Origin: Alphaproteobacteria bacterium
Lineage (GTDB): Bacteria; Pseudomonadota; Alphaproteobacteria; Caulobacterales; Parvularculaceae
Direction: 5' to 3'
Assembly (NCBI GenBank): GCA_016125455.1
Contig: WGLS01000001.1
Span: 558,001-622,000, forward strand
Length of the DNA stretch: 64,000 nucleotides
The position numbers and the translations under genes were made by a program. The notes under the pieces were generated by a model. That model was given only the letters and a program-made list of their open reading frames with translations, was not told the DNA's origin and did not search any database. Shown here piece after piece: positions 45,517-54,752 of the stretch; the stretch's first letter is position 1; every line of letters starts with the position of its first letter.

Positions 45517-46149
45517 TCAGACGGCGTTGAGGACGCCCTGCCGGACGCCATCGAAAATATACTGCGTCGACAACGCCATGAGGATCATGCCGAGCAGGCG
45601 GGTGATCGCGTTCATGCCCGTGCGCCCGAGAACGTCGCCAATCCGGCTCGCAAAGGCCATCATCAGGACGGCGATCGCAAGGACCACGATCGCCGCGGCG
45701 AAAGCCGCGATTTTCGCGGGCAGGGGTTCGCTTGGGCCCATCATGAGCATTATCGTCGCGATCCCGCCTGGCCCCGCCAGCATCGGCATCGCCAACGGAA
45801 AGAACGCGATATTGTCGCGCGCCGCGGCCTTCGGCCCGGGCGTCTTCATCTGGGTTTCGGCATCCGGATTGAAGAACATTCGGTATCCCATCACGAACAG
45901 GATAATGCCCATCGCCGCGCGAAACGCGTCAAGCGACACCCCTAAATGGTGCAGGAGCACATTGCCGCCAACGCCGAAAAACCCGAGGATTCCCGCCGAC
46001 CACAGCGCCGCGGCGAACGCCGTCGCGAGGCGGCCTTTCGCGTCATCGCCCTTTGTGAGCGCCGCAAAGATCGGCGTCACCATGATCGGGTCGATCACGA
46101 TAAAAAGGGTCGCGAACGCGGCGGAAAAAGGGGCGAGAAACGCTTCCAT
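45517..46149 (-). CDS. MarC-family integral membrane protein
   Basis: A 210-residue protein of the MarC (UPF0056) family with six predicted helices. FIVIDPIMVTPIFAALTKG and FFPLAMPMLAGPGGIATIM are the two inverted-repeat signatures of the family. The family was once linked to antibiotic resistance but has no proved substrate. ATG at 46149 was chosen; an upstream in-frame start at 46272 would place an unrelated polar leader before the first helix. Confidence 0.92.
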   Translation of the reverse strand: MEAFLAPFSAAFATLFIVIDPIMVTPIFAALTKGDDAKGRLATAFAAALWSAGILGFFGVGGNVLLHHLGVSLDAFRAAMGIILFVMGYRMFFNPDAETQMKTPGPKAAARDNIAFFPLAMPMLAGPGGIATIMLMMGPSEPLPAKIAAFAAAIVVLAIAVLMMAFASRIGDVLGRTGMNAITRLLGMILMALSTQYIFDGVRQGVLNAV

Positions 46150-46272
46150 ATCGCGCTCGCCTATCCCATTCCCCCTACGCCGCCAAGTGGCGGTCCCCGG
46201 CGGCGATTTGGCGTGCGTGCGCCGATCGTTTAGGTTAACGTGCAGTCGTGAAACAAAAGGGGAGTTTCGCAC

Positions 46273-47367
46273 ATGACGAGTTCAGTTCTGCCGATCGCCG
46301 GGGCGGTCGCAATCGTTACGGCGCTTGCCGGGTGCGCCTCGGTGCCCGTCGTCAGCGACGCTGATCCATATGCGAAACTAGCTTATGTCGGGGCGGAGCA
46401 GCTTTACCGGCACGATGTCGTCGCGCCCCTTGAGCGGCCGGCGCAATATGTCGGGGCCGAAGGCGTGCCATTGCGCGCCGTCGCCTACGGCGGCATTGAC
46501 GGCGCTCGTGAGGCGCACTCGCTCTATCCGCGCGAGATCGCGGAGAAGCTCGACGGCAGATGCGAGCCCTATGTTGAAGTAGCGGTGGGGGAGACGCTCG
46601 CGAACATGGCGGACCTCTGCGATGTCGATATCGCCAAGCTCGTTGCGTACAATCCGGGAGTCGCCGATCCCTATGACGTGCCGATCGGCCTCGCATTGAA
46701 AATGCCGGGCGCAGATCGCCTAGGCGCCGGCGTTGGCCTTGCCAGTCTCTCAGGGGACCTGATTGGCCTCTATGAGATTGATCGCGGCGAAAACCTGAGC
46801 GATGTGGCCGCCCGGTTCGATGTATCCCTTACGCGGATGATCGACATGAATCCCGAGGCGCGTTGGCGTTCGCCGTCGACAGGCGACCTCGTGCGTGTCC
46901 CGGTTGGCGGTTCAGCGAACGGCTCAGTCGACGCTGCGACCGCCCAGTGGGTCGGTTACAGCGAAGTGACCGGCGCCGGCGTGGCTGATGAAACCGATGC
47001 GTCTACGGCGTTTGTCGAGGCGCATATGCCATACGGCCAGCGACCGGTTGGCAGCCCCGACCCGAAAGAAGCATCTGCGCTTGGCGTCGGCCTGTGGACG
47101 AGCACGTCATTCGTCAAAGCCGGTGGCTATGTGACCGTGCGCCTCTCGGGCGCGAAGGCCGGCGAACGGGTAACATTCTATCGTGGCAAGACGACAAAGG
47201 ATTCCGACGCCAGCGTGACGGTAGTCGCCGGCGCAAACGGGGTCGCGGAAGCGACATTCCGGACGCCAACGGAAAGCTCGGACCTCGGCGGTTATGTCTT
47301 CCGCGCCGTCCGGCAGTCTTCGTCGACGCCCTACTACAGTCGCCGCGTCGGGGTCGCCAAGCTGTAG
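46273..47367 (+). CDS. LysM-domain lipoprotein
   Basis: A 364-residue lipoprotein with lipobox LAGC (Cys at 21). Two LysM domains lie at about 98-140 (YVEVAVGETLANMADLC ... YNPG) and about 165-210 (YEIDRGENLSDVAARF ... MNPEARW), likely binding peptidoglycan. The C-terminal 120 residues form a beta-rich Ig/Big-like domain (VTVRLSGAKAGERVTFYRG). It is probably an envelope anchor or murein-remodelling accessory. AGGGGAG lies ten bases before the ATG. It diverges from marC. Confidence 0.85.
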   Translation: MTSSVLPIAGAVAIVTALAGCASVPVVSDADPYAKLAYVGAEQLYRHDVVAPLERPAQYVGAEGVPLRAVAYGGIDGAREAHSLYPREIAEKLDGRCEPYVEVAVGETLANMADLCDVDIAKLVAYNPGVADPYDVPIGLALKMPGADRLGAGVGLASLSGDLIGLYEIDRGENLSDVAARFDVSLTRMIDMNPEARWRSPSTGDLVRVPVGGSANGSVDAATAQWVGYSEVTGAGVADETDASTAFVEAHMPYGQRPVGSPDPKEASALGVGLWTSTSFVKAGGYVTVRLSGAKAGERVTFYRGKTTKDSDASVTVVAGANGVAEATFRTPTESSDLGGYVFRAVRQSSSTPYYSRRVGVAKL

Positions 47368-47457
47368 ATCGCGGACGCGTGCCCGCAGGCGGGTTGCATT
47401 GCCGGGTGCGAGTCGGATCGACTCTGGTCCGATCCGCAACCCATATCGAATTGGCGC

Positions 47458-48705
47458 CTACCCGCTGACGAGGCTTGAATATATGGCGAGCATTTTTCTC
47501 GCCTTGGCCGACCAGCTGAAGTTTTGTTCTGCGCGCAGCCTTGCCGCATAGCCCATTGTCTCGGCGAGCGATGGATTGGCGCCCATTCTCGACATGGCCG
47601 CGGCAAAGCCTTCGACCATCGCCGTGCGACTTTCCGGCTTCACCAGGATTCCTGTTTCAGGCGTAATGTAGTCCTCCGGCCCGCCCCAGGCGGTCGCGAT
47701 TGCAGGCCGGGCGCAAGCGAAGGCTTCCAGCACCACAGCGCCTCCGCATTCGTACAAGGACGATAGGACCAGCGCCGTTGCATCGTGCAATGCGTCGCGG
47801 ATTTGCGGCTGAGGGAGAAATCCGGTGAACGAAACGCGGTCGGCGACCCCGAGTTCAACTGACAGCCTTTCGAGGAATGCGCGCTCCGGCCCATCGCCGA
47901 CAATTGAAAGACGCGCATGGCCGTCAACTCTTGCGAAGGCTTCAAGCAGGATGTCCACCGCCTTCCACTTGATCAGCCTGCCAACGAAAACGAAATGTAG
48001 TCTGGTCGGGGGCGGTTTCGCCGCTGGCGTCCAGAGATTGAGATCGACGCCGTTTTCGACGAGGATTCCAACATCCGTCGCGCCTGTTGCCTGATGCAGC
48101 GCATTGCGCGTCCTTGCGTTGGCGGCAAGCAATCGAACGGCGTTGCGCTTCCCCGCAAAGACCTTGTTTCCAAGCCTGGCGAACCGCCTGCCAGCTGCAA
48201 CGACCGCGGGCGCGCCGCCGCCATAGTCGCGTTCGAACGCTGGCGGATAATTCATGCCGCCGTTCATTGGGCCAATAACGACTGGTGCGCCGAGGTCGTC
48301 GAGCGGGCTCGGCATCTGCGGCGATACTGGCGTAGGTTGGTGCACGATCTGGACGTCAAGGCGTTGGACGAGCGACTTCGCTTCTGATCTCAGTCGCTCC
48401 ATTGTCAGGAGGCCAAGCGCCATGCCGAAGGTCGCGTCGCTGAGGGAAGCGGGGACAAGACGCCCGGTCCGGTAGATCAGCCTTTCGGCCGAGCTGTCCT
48501 CAACAAAATGGATGCGTGATGGATCGAGCGATGGTTCCGCCTCGAGCTCTTCGCGCACGCGCGCATGCGTCAGTGCGTGCGCCTCAACGCCAAGCGCGGA
48601 AAGTTCGCGCACATAGTGAAACGGGATAACGGCCTCGCCGCCCATCCGTCGCGAGATGTTCGGCGCCACGATCAGCACCCGCATATTTTCCGGCTCCGCC
48701 GCCAT
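47458..48705 (-). CDS. Glycosyltransferase (GT4-type, GT-B fold)
   Basis: A 415-residue retaining glycosyltransferase. The C-terminal half has FVFVGRLIKWKAVDILLEAF and the nucleotide-sugar EX7E motif ECGGAVVLE, followed by FACARPAIATAWGGPEDYI. The N-terminal half (PNISRRMGGEAVIPFHYVREL) binds the acceptor. ATG at 48705 was chosen; TTG at 48738 overlaps the exosortase stop. The partnership with an exosortase/EpsI gene points to exopolysaccharide synthesis. The sugar is unknown. Confidence 0.88.
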   Translation of the reverse strand: MAAEPENMRVLIVAPNISRRMGGEAVIPFHYVRELSALGVEAHALTHARVREELEAEPSLDPSRIHFVEDSSAERLIYRTGRLVPASLSDATFGMALGLLTMERLRSEAKSLVQRLDVQIVHQPTPVSPQMPSPLDDLGAPVVIGPMNGGMNYPPAFERDYGGGAPAVVAAGRRFARLGNKVFAGKRNAVRLLAANARTRNALHQATGATDVGILVENGVDLNLWTPAAKPPPTRLHFVFVGRLIKWKAVDILLEAFARVDGHARLSIVGDGPERAFLERLSVELGVADRVSFTGFLPQPQIRDALHDATALVLSSLYECGGAVVLEAFACARPAIATAWGGPEDYITPETGILVKPESRTAMVEGFAAAMSRMGANPSLAETMGYAARLRAEQNFSWSAKARKMLAIYSSLVSG

Positions 48706-48734
48706 TCGTGTGTCGCCGCCTGCCGGAAACGCAA

Positions 48735-50309
48735 TCAATGGGGCACGTACGCGGGGAGAATGCCTTGAACGTCCAGCAATGTCCGGCTCAGGAACTTTTC
48801 GGCGTCCTCAATGCTCTCGTCTTCGTTGACGATGGTCATCAGGCGCACCATTGCCCCGTCAGAACGATTGCGGATGACCGCGTCATGGATGAGCCAGAAC
48901 TTCATGACGAATTCGTTGGCGATCTTTCTGCCGCGCTGGTCATAGTAGTAGTAGACGAGCTGGCGGACGCCGCGGTTCTCGATGATCATCCGGTTGTAGT
49001 GATACTTCGATCCATCCGGCGCGAGGCCCTCCTGCACGGAACGGTCCGTGATTTGCCAGCCGCCGCCTGGTATGCACTGCCGCGGACTATGCCATGACCG
49101 GCCGTCCCGCTGCGCTTCCAGATACGCAATATAAAGGTTGAATGCCGACTCTTCTGGCCTGGCGACATCGACGACGATGGCGTCATCCGCACCAAGTGTT
49201 TCGGCGACCTCGGGATCAATTGGGCGCACCATCGTGACCGCGTCGCCAAACTCCGCCGGCAGTGCAGCGAATGGCGTTCGGTCCGGAATGGTGAGGGCGT
49301 CGATCTTGATGACCTGGCTAAGTCCGAGCGCAGCTGCAAAGACGGCCGCCATCGCCAGCGCCGCGGGGACGGGTTGCGATGTCCGGCTGCTCGGCGTGAC
49401 GGTCGGCAAATCGGGCGTTGCAAGGGAATTGAACGCGGTATCGCGGGGCGTCTTCAGCCGCGCGAGGATCGCAACGACGGCGAACAATTCGACAAGGCAA
49501 AGCGCAAAAACGACCCAACCTTCGAAGAAGTGCAATGCGCCTTCCGCATGCTGTGTGCCGTACGCCTGAACGAGCGCGCCGGTGACGGCGATCCGAAAGC
49601 TGTTCATCAGGATTGTAATCGGCACTGTCGCTGCGGCGATGGCGATCCGGTGCCACATCGGACCGCGATAAATGTAGCCGGCCATCACGCCAATCGACAG
49701 AAACGGGAACAGGTACCTAAGGCCGCTGCAGGCTTCGGCGACCTGTAGCTTGTAATCGCCGAGATCGATGATGTTGCCTTGCAGGAATACCGGGATGTTC
49801 ATCGCCTCGATCATCGCTACGCCGAGTATCGAAGACCATTCCTGGAAATTCCACGAAAGGACCGTGATCACCCAGAAGGGCGGCGGCACGGCGAAAAAAA
49901 GGAAGGCGATTGGCGCCGCGAGGCACCTCAGCAGCGAAACGCCGCCAAACGCCGCAACGACGCTCGCAATGGTGATGACGAGACCAAGCTGTTGGATGAG
50001 GTAGATGCTGCTAAGCCGCCCCGTGAGAAGGAATGCGAGCCCGACCGCCGCGATCGCGACGCCGGCGAAAGATGGCGCGCCGACGCTCGCCTTCACGGCC
50101 TGACGATTCTCCCAGATCAGCCAAGCAGACACGAGCGGAATAAAATAGCTGTGACTCAATTCGTCCTGGGCGCCCCAGCGGAAGAACAGATTCCCGATTG
50201 CGTCCCAGTAGAGGACTGCGCCGACGCCCATTGTCGCCAGTAGGGCCGCAATCATCGCCTTGCCGTCGTTCGACGTCATGTTGAATGTCATTCGTTCCGC
50301 GACGGTCAT
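48735..50309 (-). CDS. Exosortase fused to an EpsI domain
   Basis: A 524-residue inner-membrane transpeptidase-like protein. About eight helices form the exosortase core with catalytic C194 (EACSGLRYL), R239 (NSFRI) and H260 (ALHFFEGW). A periplasmic EpsI domain follows (about 330-520), including HSPRQCIPGGGWQI (407-420). Exosortases cut and anchor proteins with a C-terminal PEP-CTERM-type signal; the fused form resembles XrtD/XrtE groups of alphaproteobacteria. No PEP-CTERM substrate is in this window. The ATG overlaps a preceding short frame by four bases (ATGA at 50306-50309). Confidence 0.9.
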   Translation of the reverse strand: MTVAERMTFNMTSNDGKAMIAALLATMGVGAVLYWDAIGNLFFRWGAQDELSHSYFIPLVSAWLIWENRQAVKASVGAPSFAGVAIAAVGLAFLLTGRLSSIYLIQQLGLVITIASVVAAFGGVSLLRCLAAPIAFLFFAVPPPFWVITVLSWNFQEWSSILGVAMIEAMNIPVFLQGNIIDLGDYKLQVAEACSGLRYLFPFLSIGVMAGYIYRGPMWHRIAIAAATVPITILMNSFRIAVTGALVQAYGTQHAEGALHFFEGWVVFALCLVELFAVVAILARLKTPRDTAFNSLATPDLPTVTPSSRTSQPVPAALAMAAVFAAALGLSQVIKIDALTIPDRTPFAALPAEFGDAVTMVRPIDPEVAETLGADDAIVVDVARPEESAFNLYIAYLEAQRDGRSWHSPRQCIPGGGWQITDRSVQEGLAPDGSKYHYNRMIIENRGVRQLVYYYYDQRGRKIANEFVMKFWLIHDAVIRNRSDGAMVRLMTIVNEDESIEDAEKFLSRTLLDVQGILPAYVPH

Positions 50310-50731
50310 CCGTGACTCCAGTTTCGCGCCTGCAACCCCAGCCGCCGAAGCATTCTTGCGCCTAGACGGTCGGCGTCGCCGTTCCAGCCAAGGACTGGCC
50401 GGTCAAGCTCTCCCGTCGTCGCTACCATGCAAGATTTAGTCAATTCACAACGTCGCAATCGACGGAGAAAGGTCAATAGCGGTTGGAGCTCGTTTCGAAA
50501 GCAAAAGAAGGCGGGAAGAACAGCCCGTCGGACGCGCCATCGCGAGTTTCGGGACTGCAAGGCGACGCGGCAGTCCACAATCGTCCCTGCCGCGGCTGAG
50601 AGGGCTTGCGACGGCGCGTGCGATTGGACCGATCTGTACCGCGGTCGTCATTGGCGCGCGCTGGAGAAATCGCCACGGCGAATAGTTTAGCGGTCCCTGC
50701 GCCGGTTCTCCGGCAGTTGCCGTTCGCCGCA
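50310..50731. other. Promoter region of the exosortase operon, no firm gene
   Basis: About 420 bases with no convincing gene. On the minus strand a 40-residue frame (50306-50428) ends in an ATGA overlap with the exosortase start, with residues such as GWNGDADRLGARMLRR; it has no ribosome binding site and could be a leader peptide or a relic. The opposite strand holds only arginine-rich chance frames. No terminator was recognised after the exported-protein operon that ends at 50732. Confidence 0.45.
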
Positions 50732-51439
50732 TCATCGCGCCTCGATTTCCTCGACCTCGTTGGCGCAGGGCTTCTGCGTCACGGTCGGGCCAGTACCGGT
50801 CGCCGCCGTCCGAAGGGGCGGCGGCCGACGGGTCGCCGATGGCGCGATCCGCGGTGTCGGCGGCCTCGACGACGACTGGATATGCCTGACGTTTTCGATC
50901 CCTGAAGATGTCTCGGTTGAGCCAGCCGTAGGGGACCGCGTCGGCGAGACAGGTTCTGCGGCGTGCGGCCCGCCGTAGGCGCCGCTGACTGTCCCGGCGG
51001 GGCTCATCACTTCTGTCGGCATGCCGAGGCGCATTACCTGCAGTTCCATTTTCAGGCGCGCGATTTCCAGCTCATACAGCGATGAGCAGTCGATCCTTTC
51101 GGGCCGCTTGCCGAGCGGCATCACGACCCGTCCGTAGACGGCATTGGTCTGCCTGTTGAACACATCATCGGAACTGATGACGCCGACGTCGAGATAGGGC
51201 CCGCTTGAGGCAACTGACGACTGACAAGTCACGCCGCTGGCGCTTCGCACAATATCCTGACCATACGGCGTTGGCGCCGCCGGCAGGCTGACGCTGTTCT
51301 GGTTGAATATGGAGCTTTGCGACGGCGGAATGTAGCCGACCGGATAGATCCCCTGGTCTTGCGCCTCGACTGTCCCTGCAAGTGTCAACGACGCCGTGAG
51401 GGTCGCTATTGCAAGCGGTGCGCAACGTATTTCCCGCAT
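50732..51439 (-). CDS. Exported protein C of a three-gene operon
   Basis: A 235-residue protein with a signal peptide (about 1-27, ending VEAQ). The mature part begins DQGIYPVGYIPPSQSSIFNQN. A core with Cys residues (SGVTCQSS, ERIDCSSLYELEIARLKMEL) and NAVYGRVVMPLGKRPERIDC may be a small beta domain followed by an amphipathic helix; the last 75 residues are Pro/Ser/Thr-rich and look like a flexible surface tail. It is the third gene of an operon, overlapping the second by 34 bases. I do not recognise a named family. Confidence 0.72.
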   Translation of the reverse strand: MREIRCAPLAIATLTASLTLAGTVEAQDQGIYPVGYIPPSQSSIFNQNSVSLPAAPTPYGQDIVRSASGVTCQSSVASSGPYLDVGVISSDDVFNRQTNAVYGRVVMPLGKRPERIDCSSLYELEIARLKMELQVMRLGMPTEVMSPAGTVSGAYGGPHAAEPVSPTRSPTAGSTETSSGIENVRHIQSSSRPPTPRIAPSATRRPPPLRTAATGTGPTVTQKPCANEVEEIEAR

Positions 51440-51807
51440 ACCTGCCCCTTGATCGTCCGGCCGTTGCCCGATGCAATTGCGCTTGCGGCGCAAATGTAGA
51501 CCCGCCGCCGTTGGCTATCCGCAAACGGCACCAGTGCGGTGACTGCCCGTCGTTCTCCCGCGCCGATAAGGTACTCCGCCGGGAGCGCGCGGGCGCCCTG
51601 AACTGGCCGCCAATCCTCATCAAAAATCTCGACATTCTGCCGCGTCGCGACGGTATACGGATTATATGCCGTCAGCGTGATCAGGAACGCTTCGCCGAAT
51701 GACGCGAATTCTCCCTTCATCGGCGACAGCGACTGGGCAGGCGCCGGCGTAAAGGTCGCCTGCGCCGCTATTGCGGCCATGATGAAAACGGTCAGGACGA
51801 GACGCAT
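51406..51807 (-). CDS. Exported protein B of a three-gene operon (Ig-like, chaperone-like)
   Basis: A 133-residue protein with a signal peptide (about 1-25, ending APAQ). The mature part reads as a single beta-sandwich: FLITLTAYNPYTVATRQNVE, then IFDEDWRPVQG, and RRAVTALVPFADSQRRRVYI, ending with CGKYVAH. The NPY/DxxW pattern recalls adhesin- or fimbria-associated Ig-like domains and periplasmic chaperones, but no classic chaperone signature is present. Overlaps with both neighbours (16 bases upstream, 34 downstream) imply strict co-expression. Confidence 0.72.
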   Translation of the reverse strand: MRLVLTVFIMAAIAAQATFTPAPAQSLSPMKGEFASFGEAFLITLTAYNPYTVATRQNVEIFDEDWRPVQGARALPAEYLIGAGERRAVTALVPFADSQRRRVYICAASAIASGNGRTIKGQVCGKYVAHRLQ

Positions 51808-52304
51808 CGGATTGTCGTCTGCAATTGATAGGCGCCGGCGGGAAACGCGCCGCTTGATTTTATGGCCGCTGCGTCGACGGTGGCGAATGTGATGCCGAAA
51901 CCAAGCGGCGAGCCGACGCCAGCGAGGATGTCGGAAAGAATCGTGACCCCGGCGAGGGAATAGTCGACTGAAAAGGAAACGTTGGTTCCGCCACCGGTCG
52001 GCTCGACTGAAAAAGCGGAAGCTGGGTCGACCTGGACCTCGAAGTTCGTGCTTGTGGTCGTCAACGTCGCGAGGGCGGGCGACCCGCCTGTCTCCTGCGA
52101 GGACAACTCGGTATTGGTCGCGTTAGGCGCGAGCACGCCAGGGGTGGTAATAAGCAGAATGCAGGCGTCGGGGATCAGCCCGTTAAAAATCAGGCTGCCT
52201 GAACCCTGCGCCTGGGCGGCAGGCGGCGCCGCCGCCGCGAAAGCAGCTGCGGTAGCCAATAAACGCGCCGGCAATCTGCGTTGCGCTCGTCGGGTCATCT
52301 TCAA
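51792..52304 (-). CDS. Exported protein A of a three-gene operon (pilin/spore-coat-U-like)
   Basis: A 170-residue protein with a signal peptide (about 1-33). The mature part is Ser/Thr/Gly-rich with strands (SGSLIFNGLIPDACILL, then TTTSTNFEVQVDPASAFSV) and ends FPAGAYQLQTTIRCVSS. A Cys near 48 and another three residues from the end could form a disulfide. The Gly-Ala-Tyr-x-x-x-Thr-(Ile)-x-Cys ending resembles pilin-like beta-sandwiches such as spore coat U or chaperone-usher subunits. It is first in the operon. No usher gene is present. Confidence 0.72.
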   Translation of the reverse strand: MKMTRRAQRRLPARLLATAAAFAAAAPPAAQAQGSGSLIFNGLIPDACILLITTPGVLAPNATNTELSSQETGGSPALATLTTTSTNFEVQVDPASAFSVEPTGGGTNVSFSVDYSLAGVTILSDILAGVGSPLGFGITFATVDAAAIKSSGAFPAGAYQLQTTIRCVSS

Positions 52305-52432
52305 CAGCCCCAGGTTGCTTTGGATCTAGAGAGCAACCATGTCGGGAAATTGATAACGTTCCCTAAACCAACGCCGCATTCAGCGGGTTATAGTGCCGCG
52401 TGCGCATTGATGCAGGACAGGCGACCGCGACG

Positions 52433-52465
52433 CAAAAAAATGGGCGGTCAAAAGACCGCCCATTC
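52433..52465 (-). terminator. Rho-independent terminator of groESL
   Basis: On the minus strand an 11-bp perfect stem (52454-52464 with 52439-52449) with loop TTTT is followed by seven T (complement of 52434-52440). It lies 34 bases after the groEL stop. Confidence 0.95.
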
Positions 52466-52498
52466 CAACGCAACTGAAGTGTTTCAACGGTAAAGGAC

Positions 52499-54154
<1,656 letters not shown>

Positions 54155-54203
54155 TCATTCTCCAGAAAATCGGATGGTTTCTGCTACGAAAAAGACCGCG
54201 GAT

Positions 54204-54488
54204 TTACTCGACGATGCCGAGGATGTCCGACTCCTTCATAATCAGAAGGTCTTCTCCGTCGATTTTCACTTCCGAGCCCGACCATTTGCCGAAGAGGATC
54301 GTGTCCCCCTTCTTGACGTCGAGCGGGATGATTTCGTTGTCGTCGCCCCGGGCGCCTTTGCCGACGGCCAGGACTTCGCCTTGCTGCGGCTTTTCCTTCG
54401 CGCTGTCGGGGATGATGATCGAGCCGACCTTTTCGTCTTCCTCGATACGGCGGACGAGGACCCGGTCGTGCAGCGGTCGAAACGCCAT
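54204..54488 (-). CDS. groS: Co-chaperonin GroES
   Basis: A 94-residue co-chaperonin. [16 protein letters not shown] and the mobile-loop region [20 protein letters not shown] are typical, and [17 protein letters not shown] is the usual ending. It caps the GroEL ring. The start at 54488 follows GGGAGAT; a longer start upstream is not needed. CIRCE lies 63 bases before the ATG. Confidence 0.98.
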   Translation of the reverse strand: MAFRPLHDRVLVRRIEEDEKVGSIIIPDSAKEKPQQGEVLAVGKGARGDDNEIIPLDVKKGDTILFGKWSGSEVKIDGEDLLIMKESDILGIVE

Positions 54489-54550
54489 TTTGGTTATCTC
54501 CCGTAATGTTTTCAAACAGATAGCCAGCAACGCAGGCTGCGCGACTGGCG

Positions 54551-54577
54551 TTAGCACTCTCTCTTGAAGAGTGCTGA
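54551..54577 (-). promoter_or_regulatory. CIRCE operator of groESL
   Basis: TTAGCACTC (54551-54559), nine bases, then GAGTGCTGA (54569-54577): the CIRCE consensus TTAGCACTC-N9-GAGTGCTAA with one mismatch in the second arm. HrcA binds CIRCE to repress chaperone genes until heat shock. Confidence 0.93.
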
Positions 54578-54752
54578 TGGCGAGCTAGGCAGCGTGCGGG
54601 CCGGCGTCAAGCCGAGCGACTCGAAAAATTTTTCTGCGTCGATGTGGGTGATGGGCCCTTTAGCGCATCTGGCAACCGGCGATTTCATGTTTCGCGGTCG
54701 GGTTGCAGTCGCTATCGTTAATGGCGTGTCGACAACCATCGGGGGAAGGTAG

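Noticed and set aside
47395-47450. Imperfect inverted repeat after the LysM gene
   Set aside because: Competing stems of only five or six pairs and no T-run; a terminator could not be supported.
50306-50578. 90-residue minus frame before the exosortase
   Set aside because: No ribosome binding site and Arg-rich, chance-like composition. Only its last 40 residues, overlapping the exosortase start by ATGA, were kept as a remark.
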